A model generated the notes under the pieces. The model did no database searches. It saw only the letters and a program-made list of their open reading frames with translations, and had not been told where the DNA came from. 64,000 nucleotides of DNA from DATKGN01 sp964385705 (GTDB taxonomy: Bacteria > Patescibacteriota > Microgenomatia > UBA10105 > UBA927): NCBI GenBank assembly GCA_964385705.1, contig CAYLQG010000001.1, forward strand, positions 3,254-67,253. Direction: 5' to 3'. Shown piece after piece: positions 51,182-59,283 of the stretch; the stretch's first letter is position 1; every line of letters begins with the position of its first letter. Both the position numbers and the translations under genes were made by a program.

Positions 51182-52018
51182 TTAATGCCTTTTTAACACA
51201 TATATATCCTGTGAGTACCCGCCCACTCCGACGAAAATAGCAGTACCTGAAACGATTGCTTCGTAAGGCCTACAGACCCGGCATCCGTCTTTTTGCGGAC
51301 ATTTGAAATGTTCAAGCTTGCGTGCGAGCTGTATTTTTTTTGCTATCTCTAAAATCCGCGCATATGACGCATCAACGGTCGGTAAGGAAATCTCGGTCGG
51401 CGCATCATCGCGGTCCAGGTACCAATAACTCGCTTTCGTAACGGGAAACTTCTGGCAGTTCTTTACAAGGAGTAAATAAATTGGCAATTGTAATGAATCA
51501 GGATCCTCGTCAAATTTTCCCGTTTTAAAATCGATAATATGAACCGATTCCGTCGGCTCAAGATATTCGAGCCAGTCAATTTTTCCGCAAAGGATGATAT
51601 TATCCTCTTCAGATAGCCAAAAATACGGAAGATCCTGCCTTATCTTAATTGCTTTGTTCAGTAATGGCCCTGGATGATCGATAATGCGCTGGATCATTAT
51701 GGCGCCCCTGGACTTAAATTGCAGCTCCTCCTGCTCATCGGCAAATCCGCCCATGTCACCTGACACCGTCTTCCAGACTTTTTCATATCGGTCCATTAGT
51801 GATGCATCAAACCGTTTCTCAGCCGGGAGTGAAGAGAGCGATTCAACGACTTCGTGAACTGCCTGTCCGAGAGCCAGAGGTGGCTGCATAAGCATGATCT
51901 TATGATTTGTCTTCTTATCGCGATACACATTTTTGAGGTAATACGCCCGCGGACACTTGAGATAGTCCCCGATAGAAGAGTGGGATACCCAAACTGCAGA
52001 ATATTTATCTTTCATCAT
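51182..52018 (-). CDS. PD-(D/E)XK nuclease, RecB/AddB-type with four-Cys iron-sulfur pattern
   Basis: The 278-residue product is a RecB-family nuclease: H55 in LGQAVHEVVES, D148 (CGKIDWLEY), D163 and K165 (IIDFKTGK) and QLPIY (Q177, Y181) form the motifs. One N-terminal Cys (KCPRAYYL, C22) and three C-terminal Cys (C240, C246, C249 in FKCPQKDGCRVCRP) fit the iron-sulfur cluster layout of Cas4/AddB-type nucleases. There is no CRISPR or cas gene in the window, so I would call it a repair-type nuclease. Start codon ATG 52018. Confidence 0.8.
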   Translation of the reverse strand: MMKDKYSAVWVSHSSIGDYLKCPRAYYLKNVYRDKKTNHKIMLMQPPLALGQAVHEVVESLSSLPAEKRFDASLMDRYEKVWKTVSGDMGGFADEQEELQFKSRGAIMIQRIIDHPGPLLNKAIKIRQDLPYFWLSEEDNIILCGKIDWLEYLEPTESVHIIDFKTGKFDEDPDSLQLPIYLLLVKNCQKFPVTKASYWYLDRDDAPTEISLPTVDASYARILEIAKKIQLARKLEHFKCPQKDGCRVCRPYEAIVSGTAIFVGVGGYSQDIYVLKRH

Positions 52019-52033
52019 ATATATAGCGTATAG

Positions 52034-52174
52034 CCAGGTAGTGAAATTTCGACCTTTGCCTTTTACGCTTTCGAGATTTTAATATTCTTTCTTTTTACCA
52101 AATGTATTTTTCGACTCTAGTATCTCTAATACGTTCGGGCAAAGTAGTAAGCGTGTCGAAATTCTACTACCTGG
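52034..52174. mobile_element. MITE-like element with 20-bp terminal inverted repeats and 5-bp target duplication
   Basis: The ends are CCAGGTAGTGAAATTTCGAC (52034-52053) and, inverted, CCAGGTAGTAGAATTTCGAC (52155-52174), 18 of 20 matching. The flanking TATAG is present on both sides (52029-52033 and 52175-52179), which fits a target-site duplication. Inside, CTTTGCC and GGCAAAG form a second inverted pair. The 141-bp element has no ORF. It sits between the divergent nuclease and GNAT genes and its right flank supplies a -10-like TATAGT for the latter. Confidence 0.7.
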
Positions 52175-52191
52175 TATAGTACAATATCTCA

Positions 52192-53115
52192 ATGATTAAT
52201 CAAGTTGACCTGAGTGGGAGTAGGGAAATTTGGGTCCGAGCATATAGTGCAAACACACTCCATGTCCCGTTTTTAACGCACCAGTGGCACGTAAATTGGA
52301 AAGAAATACTCGGGACCGCGACTGAACCGTTTTATTTCGTGATTAACGACGACATACTCGCTCCTTTCGTTAAGGAGGAGGGAACCGTGTTCTTTTCAGG
52401 CGGCGAAGAAGGTTCTGACTATCTTGATATCATAGGACCGGATGATAAAAAAAAGTCAGCCTGGACTGAGCTTATCCCCTATTGTAAAAATCAACACATC
52501 AACCGGCTAGTACTCCGGAATATTCCTGAAAATTCCCCGACGCTTCAATTTTTCCAAACAATCCCCTCTGCGGTTATCGAAAAAGAGGATACGACTCCGA
52601 AAATGCCCCTTCCAGGTTCATGGGAAGCATATGTCGAATCCCTCGACCGCAAAGACCGGCACGAATTGGAACGGAAGACAAGGAAATTTGAACGGGAACA
52701 TGAAGGCGCCGTTTTTACAGAAAGCGCAGACTCTGCACACGATATCGAAATTCTTCTCGATTTAATGGAAAAAGATGAGGATAAGAGAAAGTTTCTTACA
52801 CCGGCGATGAAAGAATTTTTCCGTCGCACCGCCGCGACATTCGCCGATTCCATTTCTCTCTTAACCGTAAATATAGGCGGCCAACATGCATCAGCAACGA
52901 TGGCGTTCAAAAATCATGACGGCTACTATTTATATAATTCCGGCTTTGATAAAAATAATTTTCCCAACGCTGGATTTTATGCTAAAGCGATGAGCGTGCG
53001 CCACGCAATTGAAGAGGGCCGAAAGGAATATAATTTTCTCCAGGGTCATGAACGGTATAAATATGAGCTGGGCGGCAAAGACTTCTTTGTCTATAAAATT
53101 ACGCTTGATCTCTAA
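52192..53115 (+). CDS. CelD/FemAB-like GNAT acetyltransferase
   Basis: The 307-residue product belongs to the GNAT_CelD/BioF2-like (PF13480-type) group. The C-terminal half has the family pattern ISLLTVNIGGQHASATMAFK, GYYLYNSGFD and the ending NFLQGHERYKYELGGKDFF, where the last part is characteristic. The family is thought to use acetyl-CoA or aminoacyl donors in envelope or polysaccharide modification; the substrate here is unknown. A TACAAT box ends 6 nt before the ATG. It is 46 nt upstream of the deacetylase gene and likely in the same operon. Confidence 0.72.
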   Translation: MINQVDLSGSREIWVRAYSANTLHVPFLTHQWHVNWKEILGTATEPFYFVINDDILAPFVKEEGTVFFSGGEEGSDYLDIIGPDDKKKSAWTELIPYCKNQHINRLVLRNIPENSPTLQFFQTIPSAVIEKEDTTPKMPLPGSWEAYVESLDRKDRHELERKTRKFEREHEGAVFTESADSAHDIEILLDLMEKDEDKRKFLTPAMKEFFRRTAATFADSISLLTVNIGGQHASATMAFKNHDGYYLYNSGFDKNNFPNAGFYAKAMSVRHAIEEGRKEYNFLQGHERYKYELGGKDFFVYKITLDL

Positions 53116-53161
53116 GCACCAATAATTTCAGCTATTCTCCCTAAATTACCCGCACTACTGT

Positions 53162-54139
53162 ATGATGGATGTAGGGCCTATGGATATCATTTACCATCCT
53201 GTTGTACTGGAGCATGTGACCATCAATCATCCGGAAAGTAACAACCGCATCCTCTCCTTGGGCGATCTCCCGACGACGAATCTTCCGTTATCCGAGGAAC
53301 CGCTTACGCTCGTCCATACAAAGGAATATATCGAAAAAGTAAAACAATTCTGCCAAAGCAGCACGCCGATTGATGATGATACGCAGACCTCACCGGGAAG
53401 CTGGGACGCTGCCCTCTACGCCGTCGCTGCCACGATCAGGGCTTCCGAAATTGACGGATTTGCCGTTGTCCGGCCACCGGGACATCACGCACACCGGGAT
53501 TTTGGCCACGGATTTTGCCTGTTTAATAATATAGCCGTCTCAACGCAGAAATTAGTGAATGCCGGGAAAAAAGTTTTGATTTTTGATTTTGACGGACATT
53601 TGGGAGACGGGACTGAAGAAATTTTTTATGATACGGACCGCGTCCTCTATTGGTCGCTTCACCAATTTCCGGCATTTCCCCAAAAAGGAAGTGTTGATGA
53701 AATCGGAGTTGGCAAAGGAACGGGATATACAATTAACGTACCGCTGCCCGCTAAATCGGCCGACGATATTTACCTTCGCGCGGTAAAAGAACTCATGCCG
53801 GTGGCTGAGCAATTTGCACCCGATGTGGTTGCCGTATCGGCCGGATTTGACGGCCACAAATCTGATCCTCTACTCGACCTGAGCTTAAGTGCTAATTGTT
53901 ATTATGAGTTGGGCGTTCTTCTTCACACGAAATTCAGTCATGTGTATGCAACACTTGAAGGCGGATACAATACAGACTTTTTACCAAAATGTTTCTATAA
54001 TTTTCTTGATGGAGTAAACGGCAGTCAGAAGCGTTTTTCGGAAGACGCAACGGAATCGACTATTTTGACGATTGAATCGTTTGAAACGGATCTTGCAAAA
54101 CTCATCATAAATCTCAAACCGTATTGGCACATCCTGTAA
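53162..54139 (+). CDS. HDAC/AcuC-type zinc deacetylase
   Basis: The 325-residue product is a histone-deacetylase-superfamily enzyme. The catalytic His pair is in RPPGHHA (about 105-110), the zinc ligands are in FDFDGHLGDG (Asp144, His146) and SAGFDGHKSDP (Asp230), and the transition-state Tyr is in LEGGYN. The usual DVHHGNG is altered to DGHLGDG but ligands are kept. In B. subtilis the homologue AcuC deacetylates acetyl-CoA synthetase. The start may also be the ATG at 53180 (MDIIYHP). The next gene starts 5 nt after the stop. Confidence 0.85.
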   Translation: MMDVGPMDIIYHPVVLEHVTINHPESNNRILSLGDLPTTNLPLSEEPLTLVHTKEYIEKVKQFCQSSTPIDDDTQTSPGSWDAALYAVAATIRASEIDGFAVVRPPGHHAHRDFGHGFCLFNNIAVSTQKLVNAGKKVLIFDFDGHLGDGTEEIFYDTDRVLYWSLHQFPAFPQKGSVDEIGVGKGTGYTINVPLPAKSADDIYLRAVKELMPVAEQFAPDVVAVSAGFDGHKSDPLLDLSLSANCYYELGVLLHTKFSHVYATLEGGYNTDFLPKCFYNFLDGVNGSQKRFSEDATESTILTIESFETDLAKLIINLKPYWHIL

Positions 54140-54144
54140 ATACT

Positions 54145-56817
54145 ATGATCAGAAGCGGCTTAAAAAAACTCTTTAACCCGACAACAATAGCGGTTATCGG
54201 CGCGTCAAATAAAAAAGAACACACCGGCTACGCCATCATGAAAAATCTTATTTATGATGGATTTCAGGGACGCATATATCCTGTTAACCCCAACGCGGAA
54301 AGCGTTTTCGGAAGCAAATCATATAAACGCATAGACGACGTACCTGAGCAGGTCGACCTCGCCGTTATCGCACTCCCTGCGGCTATGGTCCCCGAGATTC
54401 TTGAATCCTGCGGCAAAAAAAACATCCATAGTGTCATAATCATCTCATCCGGTTTTAAGGAGTCAGGAACAAACGGTGAATCGCTGTTTGATAAAATCGG
54501 TGAGATTGCCAAAACCTACGATATCACAGTTCTTGGGCCAAACTGTTTGGGCTTTATACGGCCTACAAAGTCCTTAAACATCACGTTCGCCAATAAAACG
54601 GCAAGACCCGGTGGCATCGCATTTATTTCCCAAAGTGGGGCTCTGGGAACCGCAGTTCTCGACTGGTCGGTCAAACAGCATGTCGGATTCAGTTATTTTG
54701 TTTCCGTCGGAGAGATGCTCAATGTCGGTTTTCATGATCTCATCGATTATTTCGGGAGTGATCCGGAGACAAGCAGTATCCTCCTTTATATGGAATCGCT
54801 CGATAACGCACGAAAATTTTTAAGTGCCACACGGGCATACGCACGGACGAAACCTATTATCGCACTCAAAGCGGGGAAAAGTCAGGAAGGCGCACGTGCT
54901 GCACATTCGCACACCGGAAGTCTTGCGGGCAATGACGAAATATTCAATGCCGCATTTGCGAGAGCCGGCATGCTCCGGGTTAACACAATCGGGGAACTAT
55001 TTGACTGCGCGGAAGTGCTCGCGACCCAGCGCCGGCCGACCGGCAATAAACTTGCGATTGTCACAAACGCTGGCGGACCGGGGGTTATAGCCACTGACTT
55101 CTTAATGGAAAATAATGGGGAGCTTGCGCAGTTTTCAAAAGATACGATGAACGCCCTTGATGCAAAACTCCCCTCAGCCTGGAGCCACGGGAATCCGGTT
55201 GACGTCTTGGGAGACGCCGATGCGCTCCGGTATAAACAAGCGATTGAAACGGTTCTTCACGACCCATCGGTTGATGCGGTTCTTACACTTCTGACTCCGC
55301 AGGCCATGACCCACCCGACATCGGTTGCAAAAGAAATTATTGATATTGCAGGGAGGAATCAAAAAACTATATTGACGTCATTCCTGGGCGAAGATGACGT
55401 CCTTGAAGGGAAAAATCTGTTAATGAACGCGCACATCCCCACCTATGAGACTCCGGAAAAAGCCATACAGAGTTTTATCAATCTTTATACATATGCGAAA
55501 AATGTCGAGCTCCTCTACGAGACGCCCGCCACAACGCCTCACGCATTTACCCCGAAAACGGATCTAAATCGCGAAATTATTAAACACGCCGTTTCCGAGG
55601 AGCGGTACGTCTTAACGGAACTGGAAGCAAAGCAAATGCTTGCTAACTATGATATGCCGATCCCGCTATCGTTTTTATCCACCTCACCCGACGATGCCGC
55701 AGAGAAAGCGGCATCCCTTGGATTTCCTGTTGCGATGAAAATAATATCTCCTAACATTCTTCATAAAATTGATGTCGGCGGCGTCATCCTGAATATACAG
55801 TCAAAAGACGAAGCAAAAAAGGCATACGACACAATCATCAATTCCGCTAAAACCCACGCCCCGAATGCGGAAATTACCGGTGTATTAGTAGAACCCATAT
55901 ACACAAAAAAATATGAACTGTTTATCGGATGTAAAAAAGACAGAATTTTCGGACCGGCGATTGTGTTCGGTATGGGTGGCATCGCGGTCGAACTTTACAA
56001 TGACGTAACCGTCGGACTTCCGCCTTTGAATATGGCTCTTGCGATGCGGATGATCACCAAGACAAAAATTTATAAACTCCTCTCCGGTTTCCGCGGTGCA
56101 CCCGGCGTTGATATAAGTGAAATTCAGTTTTTGTTATATAAGTTTTCTTACCTCGTCATGGATTTTCCTGAAATCAAAGAAATCGACATCAACCCGTTCG
56201 GTATTGACGAAAAAGGAGGTATGGTTTTGGATGCTAAAATCATCCTTGACGAAGGGATTGTCCACTCCCCGATCCGTCCGTACAGTCATCTGGTAATCTC
56301 CCCGTATCCGTCCAAATATATAAAATCGGTGACGTTGAAGTCCGGCCAAGATATCACACTCCGACCCATACGACCGGAGGATGAACCACTCGAAGCCGAA
56401 ATGTTTACCCATTTTTCCGAGGAAACCCAGCGATTGCGGTTTTTTACAAGGATTAAGGATATAACCCACCAACTCCTCATCCGGTATACGCAAATCGATT
56501 ACGATCGGGAGATCGCTATAATCGCCGAGCAAAATAATCTCGGGAAAAAGCAGATGCTTGGCGTCACACGGCTCATCGCAGATCCGTACGGAGAGGATGC
56601 CGAATTTGCCATTGTTATCGCGGACCCGTGGCAGCATGAAGGACTGGGGAGTTTGCTTATGGATTATAGTCTTGAGATAGCGAAGGACCGGAGAATAAAG
56701 AAAATCTATGCATACGTACTTCCTGACAATGAAAAAATGCTTACTATGATGAAGAAACGGAATTTTACGATACGAAAATCCGAAGAGAATATGATTGCTG
56801 AACTCAAACTTTTTTAA
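54145..56817 (+). CDS. ADP-forming acyl-CoA synthetase fused to GNAT acetyltransferase (Pat/YfiQ architecture)
   Basis: The start is the ATG at 54145 (MIRSGLKKLFNPTTIAVIGA); a TTG at 54124 inside the previous gene is less likely. The 890-residue product has a CoA-binding domain (AVIGASNKKEHTGY), the ligase_CoA domain with SHTGSLAG (the phospho-acceptor His at about residue 256), an ATP-grasp domain (LTELEAKQMLANYDMPIP, ILHKIDVGGVILN), and a C-terminal GNAT domain from about residue 730 (ITLRPIRPEDEPLEAEMF). It has the layout of Pat/YfiQ protein acetyltransferases, but keeps the catalytic His. It may both make or use acetyl-CoA with ADP/ATP and acetylate proteins. Confidence 0.88.
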   Translation: MIRSGLKKLFNPTTIAVIGASNKKEHTGYAIMKNLIYDGFQGRIYPVNPNAESVFGSKSYKRIDDVPEQVDLAVIALPAAMVPEILESCGKKNIHSVIIISSGFKESGTNGESLFDKIGEIAKTYDITVLGPNCLGFIRPTKSLNITFANKTARPGGIAFISQSGALGTAVLDWSVKQHVGFSYFVSVGEMLNVGFHDLIDYFGSDPETSSILLYMESLDNARKFLSATRAYARTKPIIALKAGKSQEGARAAHSHTGSLAGNDEIFNAAFARAGMLRVNTIGELFDCAEVLATQRRPTGNKLAIVTNAGGPGVIATDFLMENNGELAQFSKDTMNALDAKLPSAWSHGNPVDVLGDADALRYKQAIETVLHDPSVDAVLTLLTPQAMTHPTSVAKEIIDIAGRNQKTILTSFLGEDDVLEGKNLLMNAHIPTYETPEKAIQSFINLYTYAKNVELLYETPATTPHAFTPKTDLNREIIKHAVSEERYVLTELEAKQMLANYDMPIPLSFLSTSPDDAAEKAASLGFPVAMKIISPNILHKIDVGGVILNIQSKDEAKKAYDTIINSAKTHAPNAEITGVLVEPIYTKKYELFIGCKKDRIFGPAIVFGMGGIAVELYNDVTVGLPPLNMALAMRMITKTKIYKLLSGFRGAPGVDISEIQFLLYKFSYLVMDFPEIKEIDINPFGIDEKGGMVLDAKIILDEGIVHSPIRPYSHLVISPYPSKYIKSVTLKSGQDITLRPIRPEDEPLEAEMFTHFSEETQRLRFFTRIKDITHQLLIRYTQIDYDREIAIIAEQNNLGKKQMLGVTRLIADPYGEDAEFAIVIADPWQHEGLGSLLMDYSLEIAKDRRIKKIYAYVLPDNEKMLTMMKKRNFTIRKSEENMIAELKLF

Positions 56818-56818
56818 T

Positions 56819-57733
56819 ATGGTTCGAAAGAAGCGCAAACGAGTTCAAAAAAATATTTTCATAAAAACATACGTTATCCTTGCCGTTATCTGTTTCACTC
56901 TGGTAGCAATCGGATCTCATATACTTTATCCCCAATCAACTTCGCTTCACGTATTATCTAAATTAGCCGTTCCGAAAACACCCGTCGTTTACTTCCCACC
57001 CTCTCCCTATATTGCAGAACATATCGAGTCACCGGTATTGGGAGCGGAGACGATTGATCCCACCGATATCATCACCTACATCAACAATGAACGGATGAAA
57101 CGCGGAAGTCCGCCGCTTCGGGAGAATGCTGTACTGACGAAAGCAGCCGAGATGCGGGTCAATGTCATTTTTAAATATAATAATTTTGCCCACCGCGATC
57201 CGTATGAACATATCCAGCTTGATACGGTTCTCCCAATGCTTCATTATCCGTTCACCTATGCTTCGGAAAATATCGGCATGGGAGAAAATTCTGCAGCAGC
57301 ATTCGTAAACGGGTTTATGAGCAGTACCTATCACCGGGTAAACCTTCTTAACCCCGACCTTCAGGAAACCGGTGTCGCGCTCGCGACCGATAGATTCAAC
57401 GGATATTACGTAACGGTGGTCGTTCAGATTTTTGCCATCCCAGCGACACCCGCGCAATACTTGGGATACAAGCAGGAAGATGTTGCCCAATATAAAGCAT
57501 TATTAACCGATGTAGATAATCAGATCGCCCTCACGAAAGAACGGCTGACCAATCATGTCGGTGACGCACAGTACAATGAGGGCTGGCAAAAAATTCTTAT
57601 CCGGCAACAGGAAATTTTAACGACGCTTTACGACACCATGCTTGCCCGGCAACCGTTTGTAAGTAATTTAATTGCACTCATCACGGAATACAATAATAAT
57701 TGGAGTTTGGTACCTAAAGGCTCCAAATCCTGA
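56819..57733 (+). CDS. Membrane-anchored CAP/YkwD-type protein
   Basis: The start is the ATG at 56819 (MVRKKRKRVQKNIF), 1 nt after the previous stop. The 304-residue product has a basic N-terminus, one membrane helix (YVILAVICFTLVAIGSHI) and an external CAP domain from about residue 80: YINNERMKRGSPPLRENAV, KAAEMRVNVIFKYNNFAHRD, YASENIGMG. The CAP core has His and Glu residues but the usual C-terminal SPxHRxN motif is SSTYHRVNLLNPD. A helical tail of about 75 residues follows. It is the second CAP protein in the window. Confidence 0.82.
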   Translation: MVRKKRKRVQKNIFIKTYVILAVICFTLVAIGSHILYPQSTSLHVLSKLAVPKTPVVYFPPSPYIAEHIESPVLGAETIDPTDIITYINNERMKRGSPPLRENAVLTKAAEMRVNVIFKYNNFAHRDPYEHIQLDTVLPMLHYPFTYASENIGMGENSAAAFVNGFMSSTYHRVNLLNPDLQETGVALATDRFNGYYVTVVVQIFAIPATPAQYLGYKQEDVAQYKALLTDVDNQIALTKERLTNHVGDAQYNEGWQKILIRQQEILTTLYDTMLARQPFVSNLIALITEYNNNWSLVPKGSKS

Positions 57734-57743
57734 TCGGGTTCTA

Positions 57744-57772
57744 TTGACATAAATATTTTCCAAGCGTAGGAT
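57744..57772 (+). promoter_or_regulatory. Promoter of the metK transcript
   Basis: TTGACA (57744-57749), a 17-nt spacer and TAGGAT (57767-57772) form a good sigma-70-type promoter. The expected start is at about 57779, immediately before the SAM-I aptamer. Confidence 0.75.
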
Positions 57773-57780
57773 AAATCAAG

Positions 57781-57893
57781 AATATCAAGAGGGTGGCGAA
57801 GGCACTAGCCTGTTGACCCATCCAGCAACCGATCCTGAGCAAAGTCGAAGGATACGGTGCTTCAGCTAGTCCGTCAGTTGACGGAATCGATAT
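57781..57893 (+). ncRNA. SAM-I (S-box) riboswitch aptamer
   Basis: The core has all SAM-I features. P1 pairs AATATC (57781-57786) with GATAT (57889-57893); AAGAG follows; P2 pairs GGGTGG with CCATCC around the kink-turn (CGAAGGC...TTGACC); the P2 loop ACTAGC can pair with GCTAGT in J3/4 to form the pseudoknot; CAGCAACC and GGTGC frame P3 (ATCCT with AGGAT); P4 is CCGTC and GACGG. It lies between a promoter and a terminator before metK. SAM binding should favour the terminator. Confidence 0.93.
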
Positions 57894-57932
57894 GATCACT
57901 CACGTGATAAAAACCATTATTCTTTCTTTATT

Positions 57933-57955
57933 ATCCGCAATAGTGCGGATTTTTT
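57933..57955 (+). terminator. Terminator of the SAM riboswitch, abutting the metK start
   Basis: ATCCGCA (57933-57939) and TGCGGAT (57944-57950) form a 7-bp stem with a 4-nt loop, followed by T6, ending just before the metK ATG at 57957. It is the expression platform of the SAM-I riboswitch. The T-tract touching the start codon means no Shine-Dalgarno fits. Confidence 0.85.
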
Positions 57956-57956
57956 G

Positions 57957-59114
57957 ATGGGTATGAAAACACAATTGCACGTATCTGAATCGGTCACTGC
58001 CGGACATCCGGATAAAATTTGCGACCAAATTGCCGCGGAAATATTAGATCAGGCTATTATCGCCTGCCACCCTCTCCATGTGCGGCCCCGCGTCGCAATC
58101 GAAGTATCGGCAAAGGGGAATAGGAGCGGCGGAACGCTTATGATATTCGGAGAAGTCACGCTCCCCAAAGGTATAACACTTCATTATGCGGACATTGCGC
58201 GTCGAACGATTGCAGAAATCGGCTATACCGATCCGAAAGCAGGATTTCACTCAAAATTAAGGGAATTAATTATCCGGATCACAGAACAATCCGCCGATAT
58301 CAACTGTGGAGTAACAAAAAAAAGAACCGGCGCCGGTGATCAGGGGCTCATGTTCGGTGGAGCGGTTGACGAAAATCCGCAATTTATGCCTATGCCGATT
58401 GTCATCGCACATGATCTTACCCTTGCATATACAAAAATGCAAAAAACAAAATTACCGTATTTACGTCCGGACGGAAAAGCTCAGGCGGTTATTCTTTATA
58501 AAAACGGAAAGCCTGTCGGTATCCATAAAATTATCATTGCCGCCTCTCACAAAGAAGGTGTTACATTAAAACAATTGCGAAGTGACGTCATACGGAATAT
58601 TGTTACACCCTTACTGGAAATCCACGGATTTACCGTGACAAATCCGAAGGAGCAAATCATCGTTAACGGCGCAGGTCCCTGGACTATTTACGGTCCGCTT
58701 GCGGATGCCGGCACCACAAACCGGAAAATAATCGTTGACTCATATGGAGGCCGATTTGCTCATGGCGGCGGAGGATTCAACGGGAAAGATCCGACAAAAG
58801 TAGATTTAGCGGGAGCGGTAGGCGCAAGATTCGTCGCTAAACGGTTGATTGCTGAAGGTTTCGCGAAAAAAATCCAGATAGAAGTAAGTTACGTCATAGG
58901 ACTTCCCGACCCTCTCTCCATCAATATCGAGACATTTGATACGGAAACAAGGTCCAAAAAAATCATTCAGAAGCGCGCCCTCGAATTACTGGATCTTTCA
59001 GTTGATGGAATTATTGATGGGCTTCAATTATTTCAGCCGGTTTACCGATCAGCATCTGTGGGAGGATTCTTCGGGAGAAACATATTCCCATGGGAACAGT
59101 CGCATCGAAAATGA
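57957..59114 (+). CDS. metK: S-adenosylmethionine synthetase
   Basis: MetK makes SAM from ATP and methionine. The 385-residue product has SESVTAGHPDKICDQ at the N-terminus, GAGDQGLMFGG (P-loop-like motif), LPYLRPDGKAQ, RKIIVDSYGG and GKDPTKVD. Some family positions are changed: GLTGRK is GTTNRK, and the usual DRSAAY is DLAGAV. The start is the ATG at 57957 (MGMKTQLHV) or the one at 57963; the TTG at 57954 is less likely. It is under a SAM-I riboswitch. Confidence 0.92.
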   Translation: MGMKTQLHVSESVTAGHPDKICDQIAAEILDQAIIACHPLHVRPRVAIEVSAKGNRSGGTLMIFGEVTLPKGITLHYADIARRTIAEIGYTDPKAGFHSKLRELIIRITEQSADINCGVTKKRTGAGDQGLMFGGAVDENPQFMPMPIVIAHDLTLAYTKMQKTKLPYLRPDGKAQAVILYKNGKPVGIHKIIIAASHKEGVTLKQLRSDVIRNIVTPLLEIHGFTVTNPKEQIIVNGAGPWTIYGPLADAGTTNRKIIVDSYGGRFAHGGGGFNGKDPTKVDLAGAVGARFVAKRLIAEGFAKKIQIEVSYVIGLPDPLSINIETFDTETRSKKIIQKRALELLDLSVDGIIDGLQLFQPVYRSASVGGFFGRNIFPWEQSHRK

Positions 59115-59283
59115 GTGGGTGGCAACCGCGAGGGACCCAACGATCCCGCAGTTCGCAATGAATGCTTCAATATCGCCGAATATAACCGGAAGGTAATCAT
59201 GTGGTCAAGAGATTTGATAAACACCGTAAGCCAGATGAAGAACGAGGAAATCGTTGGGATTCACGGTTGCCAGGACCCACCAA

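Noticed and set aside
51182..52018. Cas4 assignment for the RecB-type nuclease
   Set aside because: Its motifs and Cys layout are compatible, but no cas1, cas2 or CRISPR array is present in the window, and related repair nucleases share the pattern.
59110..59160. T-box-like string GGGTGGCAACCGCG just after metK
   Set aside because: It resembles the T-box GGGTGGNACCGCG motif but has an extra base, no upstream specifier-loop structure that I can see, and no plus-strand gene downstream until 62049.
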